Assembly (NCBI GenBank): GCA_902805635.1
Contig: CADCTC010000163.1
Coordinates: 1 to 48,105 of the forward strand
Direction: 5' to 3'
Length of the DNA stretch: 48,105 bases
Source of the DNA: an uncultured Chloroflexota bacterium
GTDB lineage: Bacteria; Chloroflexota; UBA11872; UBA12225
The position numbers and the translations under genes were made by a program. Below the pieces are notes generated by a model. It was not told the DNA's origin. It did no database searches and saw only the letters and a program-made list of their open reading frames with translations. Position 1 is the first letter of the stretch. Every line of letters begins with the position of its first letter. Shown one piece after another: positions 1-7,374 of the stretch.

Positions 1-10
1 GGATGTCCCA

Positions 11-40
11 GAGTGTGCGGTAGTGTGCGGTAGTGTGCGG
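11..40. repeat. Three tandem copies of a decamer
   Basis: Three consecutive 10-bp units of the form (g/t)agtgtgcgg, the first differing at one base. They lie about 150 bp before the first small gene. They may be binding sites for an element-encoded protein; no function can be assigned. Confidence 0.7.
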
Positions 41-189
41 TCGGAAGTAGGTCCCGGCCGGGTGGCCAGGCGCAAGTCCGGCCAGGTGCCCGACGCGCAG
101 CAACGGCGCCGAGCGCATGATGGTGTGGCACCGCGGACCGACACCGCCGGCACCGCGCCAGTACCCACCACACCGGAAAGGCCACTCAC

Positions 190-375
190 ATGACCAACCT
201 GATCGCCCCCCGCAACTTCGTGCGCGTCGCCCTGCTCGCCTTCAGCCTGATCACCTTGGGCGGCGCCTCCCTCGCCGCCGCCAACCCCGCCAGCGCCGCG
301 ATGCCGGAGTGCAGCACCTCGGGAGGCGTGACCGTGTGCCTGGGCGAGATCATCATCATCGAGCGCGTCCCCTAG
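190..375 (+). CDS. Small exported peptide of unknown function
   Basis: A 61-residue protein with a classical Sec signal: a short polar N-terminus with Arg, a hydrophobic core of about 16 residues, and an Ala-rich SPase I-like site after PASA near residue 36. The predicted mature peptide of about 25 residues contains two Cys nine residues apart (ECSTSGGVTVC), which could form a disulfide, and an Ile-rich tail. A purine-rich ribosome site (ccggaaagg) precedes the ATG. I do not recognise the family. The short length leaves some doubt that it is translated, but signal plus ribosome site are better than chance. Confidence 0.45.
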   Translation: MTNLIAPRNFVRVALLAFSLITLGGASLAAANPASAAMPECSTSGGVTVCLGEIIIIERVP

Positions 376-556
376 GCACCCGACGAAGTGGCCGGCTCTG
401 GCCACTCCTGGCGCACAGCACAGTGCCTCGCTTCCCACAAGCGGGGCGCTGCTGCATCTGAGGTCGGAGATAGGCGCTTCAAGGCCCTTGACGAACGGAT
501 GCACGCGGTGGTATAGTTTTATCCACGTTGAACACGCGCAAGCGTGCCAAACGTAC

Positions 557-604
557 AAAGAGCTTCGGACGGGTCGCAAGATTTGTTCGGGGCTCTTTTG
601 TTTT
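557..604 (+). terminator. Candidate intrinsic terminator
   Basis: AAAGAGC at 557-563 pairs with GCTCTTT at 592-598, followed by a T-rich tail (TTTTGTTTT at 596-604). The loop is long (28 nt) and may contain further pairing. It is about 180 bp downstream of the small exported peptide gene and could end its transcript. Confidence 0.4.
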
Positions 605-799
605 GCCTCCGTCGCGCACCGAGCGCCGGGTTTCCCCTCACCCTGTTTCGAAAAGAGGGTGGTGCTGCCCAACTCGACATCATGCTCAGGGGCGAGAGCA
701 CCCGCCGCACTCCGACTCAGCCACGGCCGCTGCCAACCAGTGGCGCCAACCGGCGTCCAGGGTAGCGTGCTGCGCCAGCTTGACAACCTACCCCAACAG

Positions 800-1130
800 G
801 AGTACCGTGCGTGGCAGGGACGCGAGGTCCCGAGTACCGGGCCGGCAGGCCGAGAGGAGGCACGAGCATCGCACGTACCACGCTGCTGATCCGTCGCTGG
901 CCCCGTCTGCACGACCTGTATGGGGTCCTGCAGTGTGATCGAAGCGCGCCCAGCGGGTTTCCCGACTGGGCGATGCTCGACCGCAGGCGAGCCCTTGCAT
1001 GAGCGAGGCCCACAAACGGCCGGGACGTGCTTCCCGGCGGCCTCGGGTGAACTAGCCAACCGCTAGAGGGCGGGAGTCCTGGACGCACAGCCCAACGCGA
1101 GCCCCAGTCAGGCGACTGGGGCTCGCGCCG
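800..1130 (+). ncRNA. Candidate structured RNA in a gene-free stretch
   Basis: Between 376 and 1246 I see no convincing gene, but strong nested hairpins. GGGA/TCCC pair around 817-831. At 947-972 an 11-bp stem has a 3-nt loop and one bulged A. CCGGGA pairs with TCCCGG around 1020-1037. A perfect 13-bp stem with a 6-nt loop lies at 1096-1108 and 1115-1127. This density exceeds what I would expect from GC content alone, but I recognise no known RNA family. Strand and ends are guesses. Confidence 0.25.
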
Positions 1131-1246
1131 TGTACCACCGGGAGCGAGCAGGCACCCGTGGCTGCTGCTCGGGCAGAGGCAGAGGCCGCCCGCAGGGAAC
1201 CAGGTAACGGAAGCCAGCACTCCCGCCGCGAATAGCGCCCGTCGGT

Positions 1247-1519
1247 TCAGGCCCCCGCTGCCGCCAGCCGGCGCAGCGCCACGGTGGCGGCGGGAGCGCC
1301 CCAGCGATCGCGCACCGTCCAGGTCGCCGCCAGCTCAGGCCCGGCCTGGAACGAGGTGCCGCCGCCGTGGGGCATCGCCTCATCGACCAGGCGCCGCGCC
1401 GTCGCCAGCGCCGGCAGGTAGACACGCTCCTCGAGCTCGACGGCCGCGCCGTCCGCAGTGGTCGCGGTGATGTGGAAGTGCTGCGGCGCAGTGGCCGCGG
1501 GCCTAAGATTGGGACGCAT
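1247..1519 (-). CDS. Small protein of unknown function
   Basis: A 90-residue soluble protein without signal or membrane segment. It begins with ATG after a strong ribosome site (cttgaggaggaac, spacing about 5 nt), which is the main reason to accept it. The sequence alternates short hydrophobic and acidic stretches and has a Gly-rich HGGGTSF segment near residue 50. I do not recognise the family. It is alone between two gene-free stretches, and its leader carries a strong hairpin (1548-1584). It is probably an accessory gene of the integrated element. Confidence 0.55.
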   Translation of the reverse strand: MRPNLRPAATAPQHFHITATTADGAAVELEERVYLPALATARRLVDEAMPHGGGTSFQAGPELAATWTVRDRWGAPAATVALRRLAAAGA

Positions 1520-1547
1520 CGGAGTTCCTCCTCAAGGGTTCTGGTGC

Positions 1548-1590
1548 GCGCGACCGGGGTGCTGGCAAGGTCTCCCGGTCGCGCTTTTTT
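1548..1590 (+). terminator. Strong hairpin with T6 tail
   Basis: GCGCGACCGGG at 1548-1558 pairs perfectly with CCCGGTCGCGC at 1574-1584 and is followed by TTTTTT at 1585-1590. On the + strand this is a textbook intrinsic terminator, yet no + strand gene lies just upstream. On the - strand the same hairpin sits in the leader of the 1247-1519 gene. It therefore implies an unrecognised + strand transcript, possibly the candidate RNA, or leader control of the reverse gene. Confidence 0.6.
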
Positions 1591-1604
1591 GTGGCTTCCG
1601 CCGA

Positions 1605-1622
1605 CGGGTACAGCTGTACCCG
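1605..1622. promoter_or_regulatory. Perfect 18-bp palindrome, operator-like
   Basis: CGGGTACAGCTGTACCCG is perfectly self-complementary with no loop, as expected of a dimeric repressor site rather than an RNA hairpin. It lies about 85 bp upstream of the reverse-strand 1247-1519 gene, where its promoter should be. Confidence 0.4.
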
Positions 1623-1829
1623 TTTCGCCCCAGTCGCCGGCGGGGGCATCATCAGGGCGGCTGATACGCTGAGCGTGGTGGCAGCGGCGCTGTACCCCGC
1701 CCTTGCTGCAAGCACGGCCCGCCGTGCCCCACGCCGGCGGGCCGTGCGCCGCCTGGGCATCGGGCCGGTATGGGCCATTGGTCCTGTCTGAGCGCGCCCT
1801 GACCAGGGACGCCCTATGGTTGGAACAGG

Positions 1830-1858
1830 TCGGCACCCCTGCCCCCCAGGGGTGCCGA
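1830..1858. other. Perfect 12-bp hairpin with C5 loop
   Basis: The arms at 1830-1841 and 1847-1858 are exact complements around a loop of five C. No T tract follows on either strand. It lies in the gene-free stretch 1520-1942, which contains three strong hairpins and one palindrome. Confidence 0.5.
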
Positions 1859-1886
1859 TCAAGACATCCTCTTTCCTTCCTCCTAG

Positions 1887-1930
1887 CAGCAGAGCGGACC
1901 GCGCCTCTCGGTCCGCTTTGCTGTTTCTCC
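1887..1930. terminator. 15-bp hairpin downstream of the SWIM-like gene
   Basis: The arms 1887-1901 and 1909-1923 pair over 15 bp (one G-T) with a 7-nt loop. The hairpin is just beyond the stop codon of the reverse gene at 1943, so it can end that operon. The short T-rich tail (tttctcc) lies on the + strand side, which also suits termination of a forward transcript. Confidence 0.5.
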
Positions 1931-1942
1931 CGCCAGTCCTCA

Positions 1943-2269
1943 TCACGCCCCCACCACGAACCGCTGCACCGCCGCCGGCGACTTGACCTGCGTCACCCGC
2001 ACGCCCGCCTGACGCGCAAAGGGGCGGATGGCCACCGCCGCCCGGTGCTTGCAGGGACGCCCGTGCAACCCGGCCTCGCAATCGCACCCGCCGACTTGGC
2101 CGGCCACCAGCTGCACCCGGTGGGCGGCGCCCTCGGTCGAGAGGCTCGGCACCAACACTGAGGCACCGCGCTGGCGGAGCTGGTGCGGGAGGTCCGCCGC
2201 CAGCGCCCGCTGCGCCGCCCGCTGCCATGCCTGGGCCACCGTGCTGCGAGTGGGCAGGGAGGCGGTCAC
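1943..2269 (-). CDS. Small SWIM-type zinc-finger-like protein
   Basis: A 108-residue protein with a CxCx8CxH arrangement around residues 64-78 (CDC...CKH), which matches the SWIM zinc-binding pattern. SWIM modules bind DNA or protein; the partner is unknown. It starts with GTG overlapping the stop of the preceding 44-codon gene (GTGA), indicating translational coupling. The N-terminal half is basic and Ala-rich. A second small CxCx8CxH protein with the same spacing is encoded in the right-hand element at 44544, suggesting related elements. The metal-binding call is good; the biological role is unknown. Confidence 0.6.
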   Translation of the reverse strand: MTASLPTRSTVAQAWQRAAQRALAADLPHQLRQRGASVLVPSLSTEGAAHRVQLVAGQVGGCDCEAGLHGRPCKHRAAVAIRPFARQAGVRVTQVKSPAAVQRFVVGA

Positions 2270-2400
2270 CGTCCCGCCCCCGCCGCTGCCTGGAGTTCCT
2301 GCGCCTTGCTAGCGGCCGTCTCGGCCACGATGGTCAGCCACATGGGGAGGCTGGCGGGCTCCTGGGTCTTCGCAGTCTTGGTGGTGCGCTTGGCGTTCAT
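2266..2400 (-). CDS. 44-residue protein, first gene of a two-gene reverse operon
   Basis: Reading from ATG at 2400 gives 44 codons ending in a TGA that overlaps the GTG of the SWIM-like gene. A good ribosome site (caggagagacgagag) precedes the ATG. The product has a basic Lys/Thr-rich N-terminus (MNAKRTTKTAKT) followed by an amphipathic, Ala-rich helix. No family is recognised. The coupling and ribosome site support it as a real small gene. It is divergently arranged with the XRE regulator at 2539, the usual layout of a phage early promoter region. Confidence 0.55.
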   Translation of the reverse strand: MNAKRTTKTAKTQEPASLPMWLTIVAETAASKAQELQAAAGAGR

Positions 2401-2538
2401 CTCTCGTCTCTCCTGTATCTGTCGCTTGTCTATCATCAATCATCCACCACTCTGACACCGTAGTCAAGCATCAATCTTCCATAAATCTGGCATTCGTGCT
2501 AAGATGGAGATGGCTTGGATCGGAGAGGAGATGCACCT
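2401..2538. promoter_or_regulatory. Divergent promoter region between the small reverse operon and the XRE gene
   Basis: A relatively AT-rich stretch separating divergent genes. Forward: TTCCAT (2477-2482), 17 nt, then TAAGAT (2500-2505) is a plausible promoter for the XRE-recombinase pair. The stretch contains repeated atcaatc motifs (around 2435-2443 and 2469-2476) that could be operator sites for the adjacent XRE protein. Specific sites are inferred. Confidence 0.4.
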
Positions 2539-2760
2539 ATGGCAAGGCCCTCGGGATCTGCGAGTGTCCCGCGCCTACGCGCTATGCGTGAGGCGCGATT
2601 GATGACACAGGAGGAGTTGGCAGAGAAGGCGGGGGTGTCGCGCTTTACCGTCGCCAGGACCGAAAGAGGCGAGCCGGCGCGCTATAGCACCGTCAGGCAG
2701 TTAGCCGAGGCGCTCGGCGTGGAGCCGGCAGTCCTTATGGCCGAACAGGAGGCGCCGTGA
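2539..2760 (+). CDS. XRE-family helix-turn-helix regulator
   Basis: 73 residues from the ATG at 2539, which follows a good ribosome site (cggagaggag). A Cro/CI-type HTH fills most of the protein, including TQEELAEKAGVSRFTVARTE and the ensuing helices ending LAEALGVEPAVLM. A further in-frame ATG 24 nt upstream lacks a ribosome site. The stop overlaps the recombinase start (TGATG), so the two are co-translated. By position it probably regulates the element's early promoters and/or integrase expression. It lacks a C-terminal oligomerisation or cleavage domain, so it is Cro-sized rather than a full CI repressor. Confidence 0.85.
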   Translation: MARPSGSASVPRLRAMREARLMTQEELAEKAGVSRFTVARTERGEPARYSTVRQLAEALGVEPAVLMAEQEAP

Positions 2761-4349
2761 TGGCTGCCCCAAAAGCGAAGCGCCGGGTGCACCGCCCGAG
2801 CCCCGGTCTGACAGAGGCGTTGCTGTACATCCGCGTCTCCGGCGATGACCAGGAACGCGAGGGGCTGAGCCTTCCTACCCAACTGGCCTCCTGCCGGCGC
2901 TACGCCGCTGAGAAGGGATGGGCCATAGGCGAGGAGTACCGCGATGTGCTGACCGGCACCCGCGATGACCGGCCCGACTACCAGAGGCTGCTCTCCGACA
3001 TTCGGCGGCAGACGACAGCGGGACAGTCCATCGTCGTGGTCGTGCCGCGCCTCGACCGCTTCGGGCGTAAGGTGCTGGAGCGGGTGCGCGCCAGAGAGGA
3101 ACTCAAAGCCCTAGGCGTCACCGTCCACACCGTGGCCGAGGGCGGCGAGGTGTCCGACCTGACGGCCAATATCCTGGCTAGCGTGGCAGAGGAAGAAGTG
3201 CGCCGCCTAGGTGAGCGCGTGTCCGAGGTGATCGCGCACACCGTCAGCAACGGCTGGCACCCGGTCGGCCGCGGCCCGTGGAGTTACCGCTGGCGCCCAG
3301 CGACCGAAGACGAGCGCCGGCAGGGGTCACCCCGCAGCGTGCTGGACGAGGCGGCCGACGAAGCACCGGCGGTGCGCGAGGCGTTCCGTCAAGCGGCGGC
3401 GGGCGAGTCAACCAGGGGCATCGCGCGCTGGGTTGCGGCGCTGCCCGAGCACGCACGCGGCGGGCGGGCACTCAGCAAGCGGCGCGTCCACGACGCACTG
3501 CGCAACCCGGTCTACGTCGGTCGCTTTCCCGCCGATAGCGACTCGCAGGGTGGAGAAATGGACGCTCGCGGCCGGTGGCCGGCGCTCGTTGACCAGGACG
3601 TGTGGCACCAAGTGCAGGGCCGCATCGACCAGCACCACCGGATGCCGCGGCAGGCCAGCAACCGCTACCTGCTGACCGGCCTGCTGCGCTGCCCGTCACC
3701 GTCGTGCGGCGCGCGGATGGCTGGCAGCGGTCAGGGTTCAACCAATCCCCGGTACGTCTGTAGCGCCCATGCGCTCGGCGCAACAGCACCAGAGGCACGG
3801 TGCACAACCTCCGTAACCATGCGCCTATTGGACGATCAGGTACTGGCCGATGTCGCCCGCATCGTCTCACTGACCATCGATCCGCGGCTACTGCCTGCAC
3901 TTCGTAAGGCGTGGCAGACACTCAGGGAGCCGAAGTACGCGGGCGATGCACTCCGCGAGCTGCGCCGCCACGAAGGCGAACGCGGGCGCGCCAAGAAGCG
4001 CCTAGCGGATGCTGCCATCAAGTTGGTGGACGGCGACATCGACAAGGACGGGTACGCTGCGCTGCGCCAGCGAGTAGAACGCGACCTCCAGGCGGCCGAG
4101 GCAGAGATAGCGCGCCTCCGCGACCAGGTGCGCAGCGTGGACGTGGATCTGCCTACCTTCGATGAGGTAATGGCAGAGCTGGGACTGGCGGCGGGTCTGC
4201 TGGAGTCGTCAGTCCCCCACCAGCGCGACGTACTGGCCCGCCTCATCAAGGAAATCAGGCCCATGAAATCAGGCCCATGCGTGTGGCGTATGGGAAGTAC
4301 ATCCCCAAGATCGACTGGACGCCGCTGGGCTTCGGCCTCCATACCGTGA
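2760..4349 (+). CDS. Large serine recombinase (integrase) with frameshifted C-terminus
   Basis: 529 residues from the ATG at 2760, which has AGGAGG 7 nt upstream (a GTG at 2757 is the alternative). The N-terminal resolvase domain spans about residues 19-155; the catalytic Ser is in YIRVSGDD (about residue 27), with the conserved RLDRFGR motif near residue 100. A recombinase domain follows (about 170-290). Next comes a zinc ribbon with Cys pairs (CPSPSCG ... YVCSAH ... ARC) around 305-345, then a charged coiled coil (about 385-450). It should catalyse site-specific integration or excision. The last about 28 residues (after EIRPM) are out of frame because a 14-bp unit is duplicated at 4251-4278. 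Removing one copy restores a frame that reads RPMRVAYGKYIPKIDWTPL and ends at TAG 4373-4375. Activity of the present form is uncertain. Confidence 0.92.
   Translation: MAAPKAKRRVHRPSPGLTEALLYIRVSGDDQEREGLSLPTQLASCRRYAAEKGWAIGEEYRDVLTGTRDDRPDYQRLLSDIRRQTTAGQSIVVVVPRLDRFGRKVLERVRAREELKALGVTVHTVAEGGEVSDLTANILASVAEEEVRRLGERVSEVIAHTVSNGWHPVGRGPWSYRWRPATEDERRQGSPRSVLDEAADEAPAVREAFRQAAAGESTRGIARWVAALPEHARGGRALSKRRVHDALRNPVYVGRFPADSDSQGGEMDARGRWPALVDQDVWHQVQGRIDQHHRMPRQASNRYLLTGLLRCPSPSCGARMAGSGQGSTNPRYVCSAHALGATAPEARCTTSVTMRLLDDQVLADVARIVSLTIDPRLLPALRKAWQTLREPKYAGDALRELRRHEGERGRAKKRLADAAIKLVDGDIDKDGYAALRQRVERDLQAAEAEIARLRDQVRSVDVDLPTFDEVMAELGLAAGLLESSVPHQRDVLARLIKEIRPMKSGPCVWRMGSTSPRSTGRRWASASIP
4251..4278 (+). 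repeat. 14-bp tandem duplication inside the recombinase gene
   Basis: The unit gaaatcaggcccat occurs twice without a gap (4251-4264, 4265-4278). Because 14 is not a multiple of 3, everything downstream is frameshifted. The frame restored by deleting one unit encodes a plausible recombinase C-terminus up to 4375. Confidence 0.9.
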
Positions 4350-4371
4350 TGGAGACGATGGAGAACGCTGC

Positions 4372-5376
4372 CTAGTTTGTGTTAGTTAGGCCGCTAGGCA
4401 GGCCAAACGCCTCGGCCATGCCGGCAATGGCCTTGCCTTCGGAGATGCCGCCGCACCAGCCTAGATCGAGCATCACGATCGACGCGGCGCGCGCCTCCAG
4501 CAGCTCGCGGAAGCCCTGCCGGCCGCCCAGCAGCTCGCTGGCGGTGGTCGGGATGGTGGTGCCCTGTGCGAAGCGCGCCAGGCTGGCGATGTCGTCGGGG
4601 CGCAGCGGGTCTTCGATCCAGTAGGGATTGATGCCCTCGCTCTCGAAGGCGCGCGCGATCTTGAGTGCGGTGGGCAGGTTCCACAGCCCGTGCAGCTCCA
4701 CCATGAGGTCCATGGCGTCGCCCACTGCGCGGCGCACGCGCCGGAACGGCTCCAGCCCTGCATTCAGCTGGGCAGCGGTGATATTGGTCCCGTTGGTGGC
4801 GTAGGCGTACTCGTCGACGGGCCACATCTTCATCCCGGTGATGCTCTGTGCCAGCAGACCGTGCGCCAGCTCACCCGCGTCGCCGTGCAGCCACGCCTCA
4901 AGGTCTTCGTAGGGGCCGCTGGCTGCCGTGTCGGCGCCGCCGGTCGCCGGATCGGCGACGCCCCAGTTCTCGCGCGACTGGCCGGTGGTGGAGCGCACGT
5001 AGCGATAGCCGGCGCAGGTGTTGTAGACGCGGACGGCGTCGCGCGAGGCGCCGCCAAGCAGCGCGTACACGGGCAGTCCGGTGGCTTGCCCCAGGAGGTC
5101 CCACAGCGCGATGTCTAGCGCCGAGTTGCCACGGCACTCGACTCCGGTGCCCTTGGTGCCGACGTAGCGCTTGAGCGCCAGGCGCAGCGCGTCGATCTGC
5201 CCCGCATCACGGCCCAGCAGCGTGGACGATGCGGTTTCGTGCAGGTAGGTGGCGACCTCAGGGGCGCCGAAGAACGTCTCGCCGAGCCCGATCAGGCCGC
5301 TGTCCGTGTACAGCTGCACGAACAGGATATTGGGGAACTCACCCAGCTGCAGCGTCTCGAGCGCCGTGATCTTCAT
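4372..5376 (-). CDS. Mandelate racemase / muconate lactonizing enzyme family protein, 3' end lost
   Basis: 334 residues of an enolase-superfamily enzyme that normally abstracts a proton alpha to a carboxylate in sugar acids. The N-terminal capping domain (MKITALETLQL..., about 1-125) and most of the barrel are present, with metal-ligand-like positions in LMVELHG (about 222), PYWIEDPL (about 250) and TASELLGG (about 276). The terminal barrel strand and C-terminal segment, usually another 50-80 residues, are missing: after GMAEAFGLP the frame enters element DNA. This is a gene disrupted by integration and probably inactive. It lies 9 nt downstream of the metallo-hydrolase and was probably cotranscribed with it. 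Confidence 0.85.
   Translation of the reverse strand: MKITALETLQLGEFPNILFVQLYTDSGLIGLGETFFGAPEVATYLHETASSTLLGRDAGQIDALRLALKRYVGTKGTGVECRGNSALDIALWDLLGQATGLPVYALLGGASRDAVRVYNTCAGYRYVRSTTGQSRENWGVADPATGGADTAASGPYEDLEAWLHGDAGELAHGLLAQSITGMKMWPVDEYAYATNGTNITAAQLNAGLEPFRRVRRAVGDAMDLMVELHGLWNLPTALKIARAFESEGINPYWIEDPLRPDDIASLARFAQGTTIPTTASELLGGRQGFRELLEARAASIVMLDLGWCGGISEGKAIAGMAEAFGLPSGLTNTN
4376..4400. other. Inferred attachment-site junction (element/chromosome)
   Basis: The truncated racemase-like protein keeps family-like sequence up to AEAFGLP and then reads seven unrelated residues (SGLTNTN) to a stop. The crossover therefore lies within about 4376-4400, immediately after the recombinase's restored stop. 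The core dinucleotide cannot be fixed without the unoccupied site. Confidence 0.55.
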
Positions 5377-5385
5377 CAGACCTGA

Positions 5386-6402
5386 CTACGCTGGCAGCGG
5401 GGCGCCGGTCAGCTCGCGGTAGTAGGCGTGGATGGTGGCCATGGAGCGGGGGTTCAGCCCGTTGCCGTCCACCTCCAGGCTGAGCGACTCGGCCAGGCGG
5501 GCGACAAGCTGGCGCGCGAACGTGTCGAAGTCCAGCCCCGGCGCGCCGGCCAGGATGCTGCGCGCGGCTTCCTCCACCGCCTTGGCCCCCTCGCCGCTGT
5601 CCTTCAGGAACGCCTGCGCCTCGTGGCCGCGGCGTACCGGGCCGCTGCCTGCCTCTGGGGAGAAGCTGGCCATGGCGTGGCCCATGCACAGCGCCTCGAT
5701 GCCCAGCTCGCTCACCTTGAGGATGGAGGCGCGGTAGGACTGCGAATCGTCGAATACCAGCGGCAGCTGGCGGGGACGAGAGCCCAGGCCCTGGATGGCG
5801 TCGCCGGTGAAGAGCGCGCCCTGGTCTTCGAGAAAGTAGCTGGTGGAGCCGCGCGAGTGGCCCGGCGTGCGCACCGCACGCACGCGCCGTCCTCCGCCGA
5901 GCGAGATGGTCTGCCCCTCGGCCACCCACTCGTCCACGGGGGTTGGCGCCTCGATCGAGGCGCGCTGCAGCTTATCCACCGCCTCCAGGCCGCCGGGCGT
6001 GCGCAGCAGGCGCGCCGCGTAAGACGAGTAACCCTTGACGTGCGCGTCGGCGCTCTCCATCAGGTGCTTGTCGTTCTCGTGCAGGTAGACGCGAGCCTGG
6101 GGCGCTAGCCTGCGGGTGGCCTCGTTGCCGCCCATGTGGTCCCAGTGGCCGTGCGTGTTCAGGATGTAGCGCACGTTCGCCAGCGGCTTGCCCGCGGCGC
6201 GCAAGGCAGGCTCGATCACCTCGGTGGGGGACGCCTTGACGCCGGTATCCACCAGCGCGGGCTGATCGCCGTCCAGGTAATAGACGTAGACGATGCTGCC
6301 TTCCCCGAATGGACAGGCGATCTGGAAGACGCCGGACAGGACTTCTTCGGCGCGCGGGGCAGAGCTGGCTGAGCCGGTCGGTTGGGTAGTGGAAGCGGTC
6401 AT
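5386..6402 (-). CDS. Metallo-beta-lactamase-fold hydrolase
   Basis: 338 residues. The signature THGHWDH near residue 87 gives the HxHxDH zinc site. Further metal ligands are expected at TPGHSRGST (about 182-190) and FTGDAIQG (about 200). The long C-terminal part (about 240-338) is mainly helical. No signal peptide, so cytoplasmic. The substrate is unknown; the family includes lactonases, glyoxalase II-like thioesterases and similar hydrolases. Its coupling to a sugar-acid-type racemase/dehydratase makes a lactone or ester in sugar-acid catabolism a reasonable guess, but only that. Start chosen at ATG 6402. Confidence 0.85.
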   Translation of the reverse strand: MTASTTQPTGSASSAPRAEEVLSGVFQIACPFGEGSIVYVYYLDGDQPALVDTGVKASPTEVIEPALRAAGKPLANVRYILNTHGHWDHMGGNEATRRLAPQARVYLHENDKHLMESADAHVKGYSSYAARLLRTPGGLEAVDKLQRASIEAPTPVDEWVAEGQTISLGGGRRVRAVRTPGHSRGSTSYFLEDQGALFTGDAIQGLGSRPRQLPLVFDDSQSYRASILKVSELGIEALCMGHAMASFSPEAGSGPVRRGHEAQAFLKDSGEGAKAVEEAARSILAGAPGLDFDTFARQLVARLAESLSLEVDGNGLNPRSMATIHAYYRELTGAPLPA

Positions 6403-6457
6403 GGCGCGGGCAGGATAGCAGCTACCTGCCCGCGACGATGCGTTGCTGCTGAATGGG

Positions 6458-7372
6458 TTACCCGCCCAAGCCGCCGTTCACGACGGACTCGTAGATGCGC
6501 CAGATGGCGGGGCCAAGCAGCACGGTCATCATGGCGGGGAAGATGAAGGCCACCAGCGGGAAGAGCATCTTCACGGGTGCCTTCATGGCGGTCTCTTCGG
6601 CGCGCTGGCGCCGGCGCAGGCGTACTTCGTCGGCCTGCGCGCGCAGCACCTCGGCCACGCCCAGGCCCATCTGATCGGCCTGCACGATGGCGTTGACGAA
6701 CGAGGAGAGGTCGGGCACGTCGCAGCGCACTGCCAGGTCCTTGAGCGCCACGCGGCGCACCTTGCCCAGGCTGATCTCCTGCAGCACACGTCCGAACTCG
6801 TCGCGCAGCGGACCGCGCGTCTTCTCCACCACCTTGGAGAGCGCCGCGTCCAGCCCCAGGCCGGCCTCAACGCTCACGGTGATGAGGTCCAGGGTGTCCG
6901 GCAGTGAGCGCTGGATCTTCTTCTGACGCGCGGCCGCCTTGCCGCGCAGCCAGTTGATGGGCAGCCGCCCGCCGAACCACCCCAGCAAGCCAACAAACCC
7001 CAGCGACAGCATGGACGTGGAGAAGCCCAGCACGGCCCAGACCAGCAGCGGCAGCACCACCAGCGCGGCGGCGCGCAGCCCCATGAACAGGTTCAGGTCC
7101 AGCGAGACGTCGGCCTTGATCATCAGCTGGCGCGCCTCCTCGTAGGCGCGCTTGGGCGCCAGGCGGGCGGGCCACTCGGAGAGCTTGTGCAGCAGGGGCA
7201 GCCCCAGGCGCGAGACCAGCGGCTGCTCCAGCGCGGCGTCGCGCTCGGTTAGCGGGCCGGAGTACTGGTACGGCCCCAGTCGCGCGTGCAGGTTGGTGGC
7301 CTTGGCGGGCATGAACGCCACCGCCACCATCGCCACGGCGGCGAACACCAGGAAGGGAATAAGGAGCTCCAT
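6458..7372 (-). CDS. tadC: Tad pilus inner-membrane platform protein TadC
   Basis: 304 residues with the type II/IV secretion F-domain (about 165-290, including DTLDLITVSVEAGLGLDAAL and LSSFVNAIVQADQMGLGVAEVL). Predicted membrane helices lie at the N-terminus, in the middle (about 100-130) and at the C-terminus (MLFPLVAFIFPAMMTVLLGPA). It pairs with TadB to form the platform driven by CpaF. It starts 2 nt after the TadB stop and is the last gene of the Tad operon. Confidence 0.9.
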   Translation of the reverse strand: MELLIPFLVFAAVAMVAVAFMPAKATNLHARLGPYQYSGPLTERDAALEQPLVSRLGLPLLHKLSEWPARLAPKRAYEEARQLMIKADVSLDLNLFMGLRAAALVVLPLLVWAVLGFSTSMLSLGFVGLLGWFGGRLPINWLRGKAAARQKKIQRSLPDTLDLITVSVEAGLGLDAALSKVVEKTRGPLRDEFGRVLQEISLGKVRRVALKDLAVRCDVPDLSSFVNAIVQADQMGLGVAEVLRAQADEVRLRRRQRAEETAMKAPVKMLFPLVAFIFPAMMTVLLGPAIWRIYESVVNGGLGG

Positions 7373-7374
7373 GG

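Larger units (their letters stand above)
1..4385. mobile_element. Right-hand arm of an integrated element (large serine recombinase type)
   Basis: The segment ends in a large serine recombinase that lies directly beside a chromosomal gene lacking its 3' end. That is the usual position of such an integrase next to its attachment site. The remaining content (small orphan genes, an XRE regulator divergent from a short reverse operon, long non-coding stretches) fits a prophage or integrative element arm. The left end lies outside the window. The exact right boundary is inferred from where the enolase-superfamily protein loses family similarity, near 4376-4395. Confidence 0.7.

Noticed and set aside
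11..40. Three decamer repeats as a CRISPR-like or origin array
   Set aside because: Too short and directly abutting, without spacers; only recorded as a tandem repeat.
5428..6108. Long + strand frame opposite the metallo-hydrolase gene
   Set aside because: It is antisense to a clear zinc hydrolase, has no ribosome site, and its Ala/Arg/His-rich composition is the usual mirror of GC-rich coding DNA.
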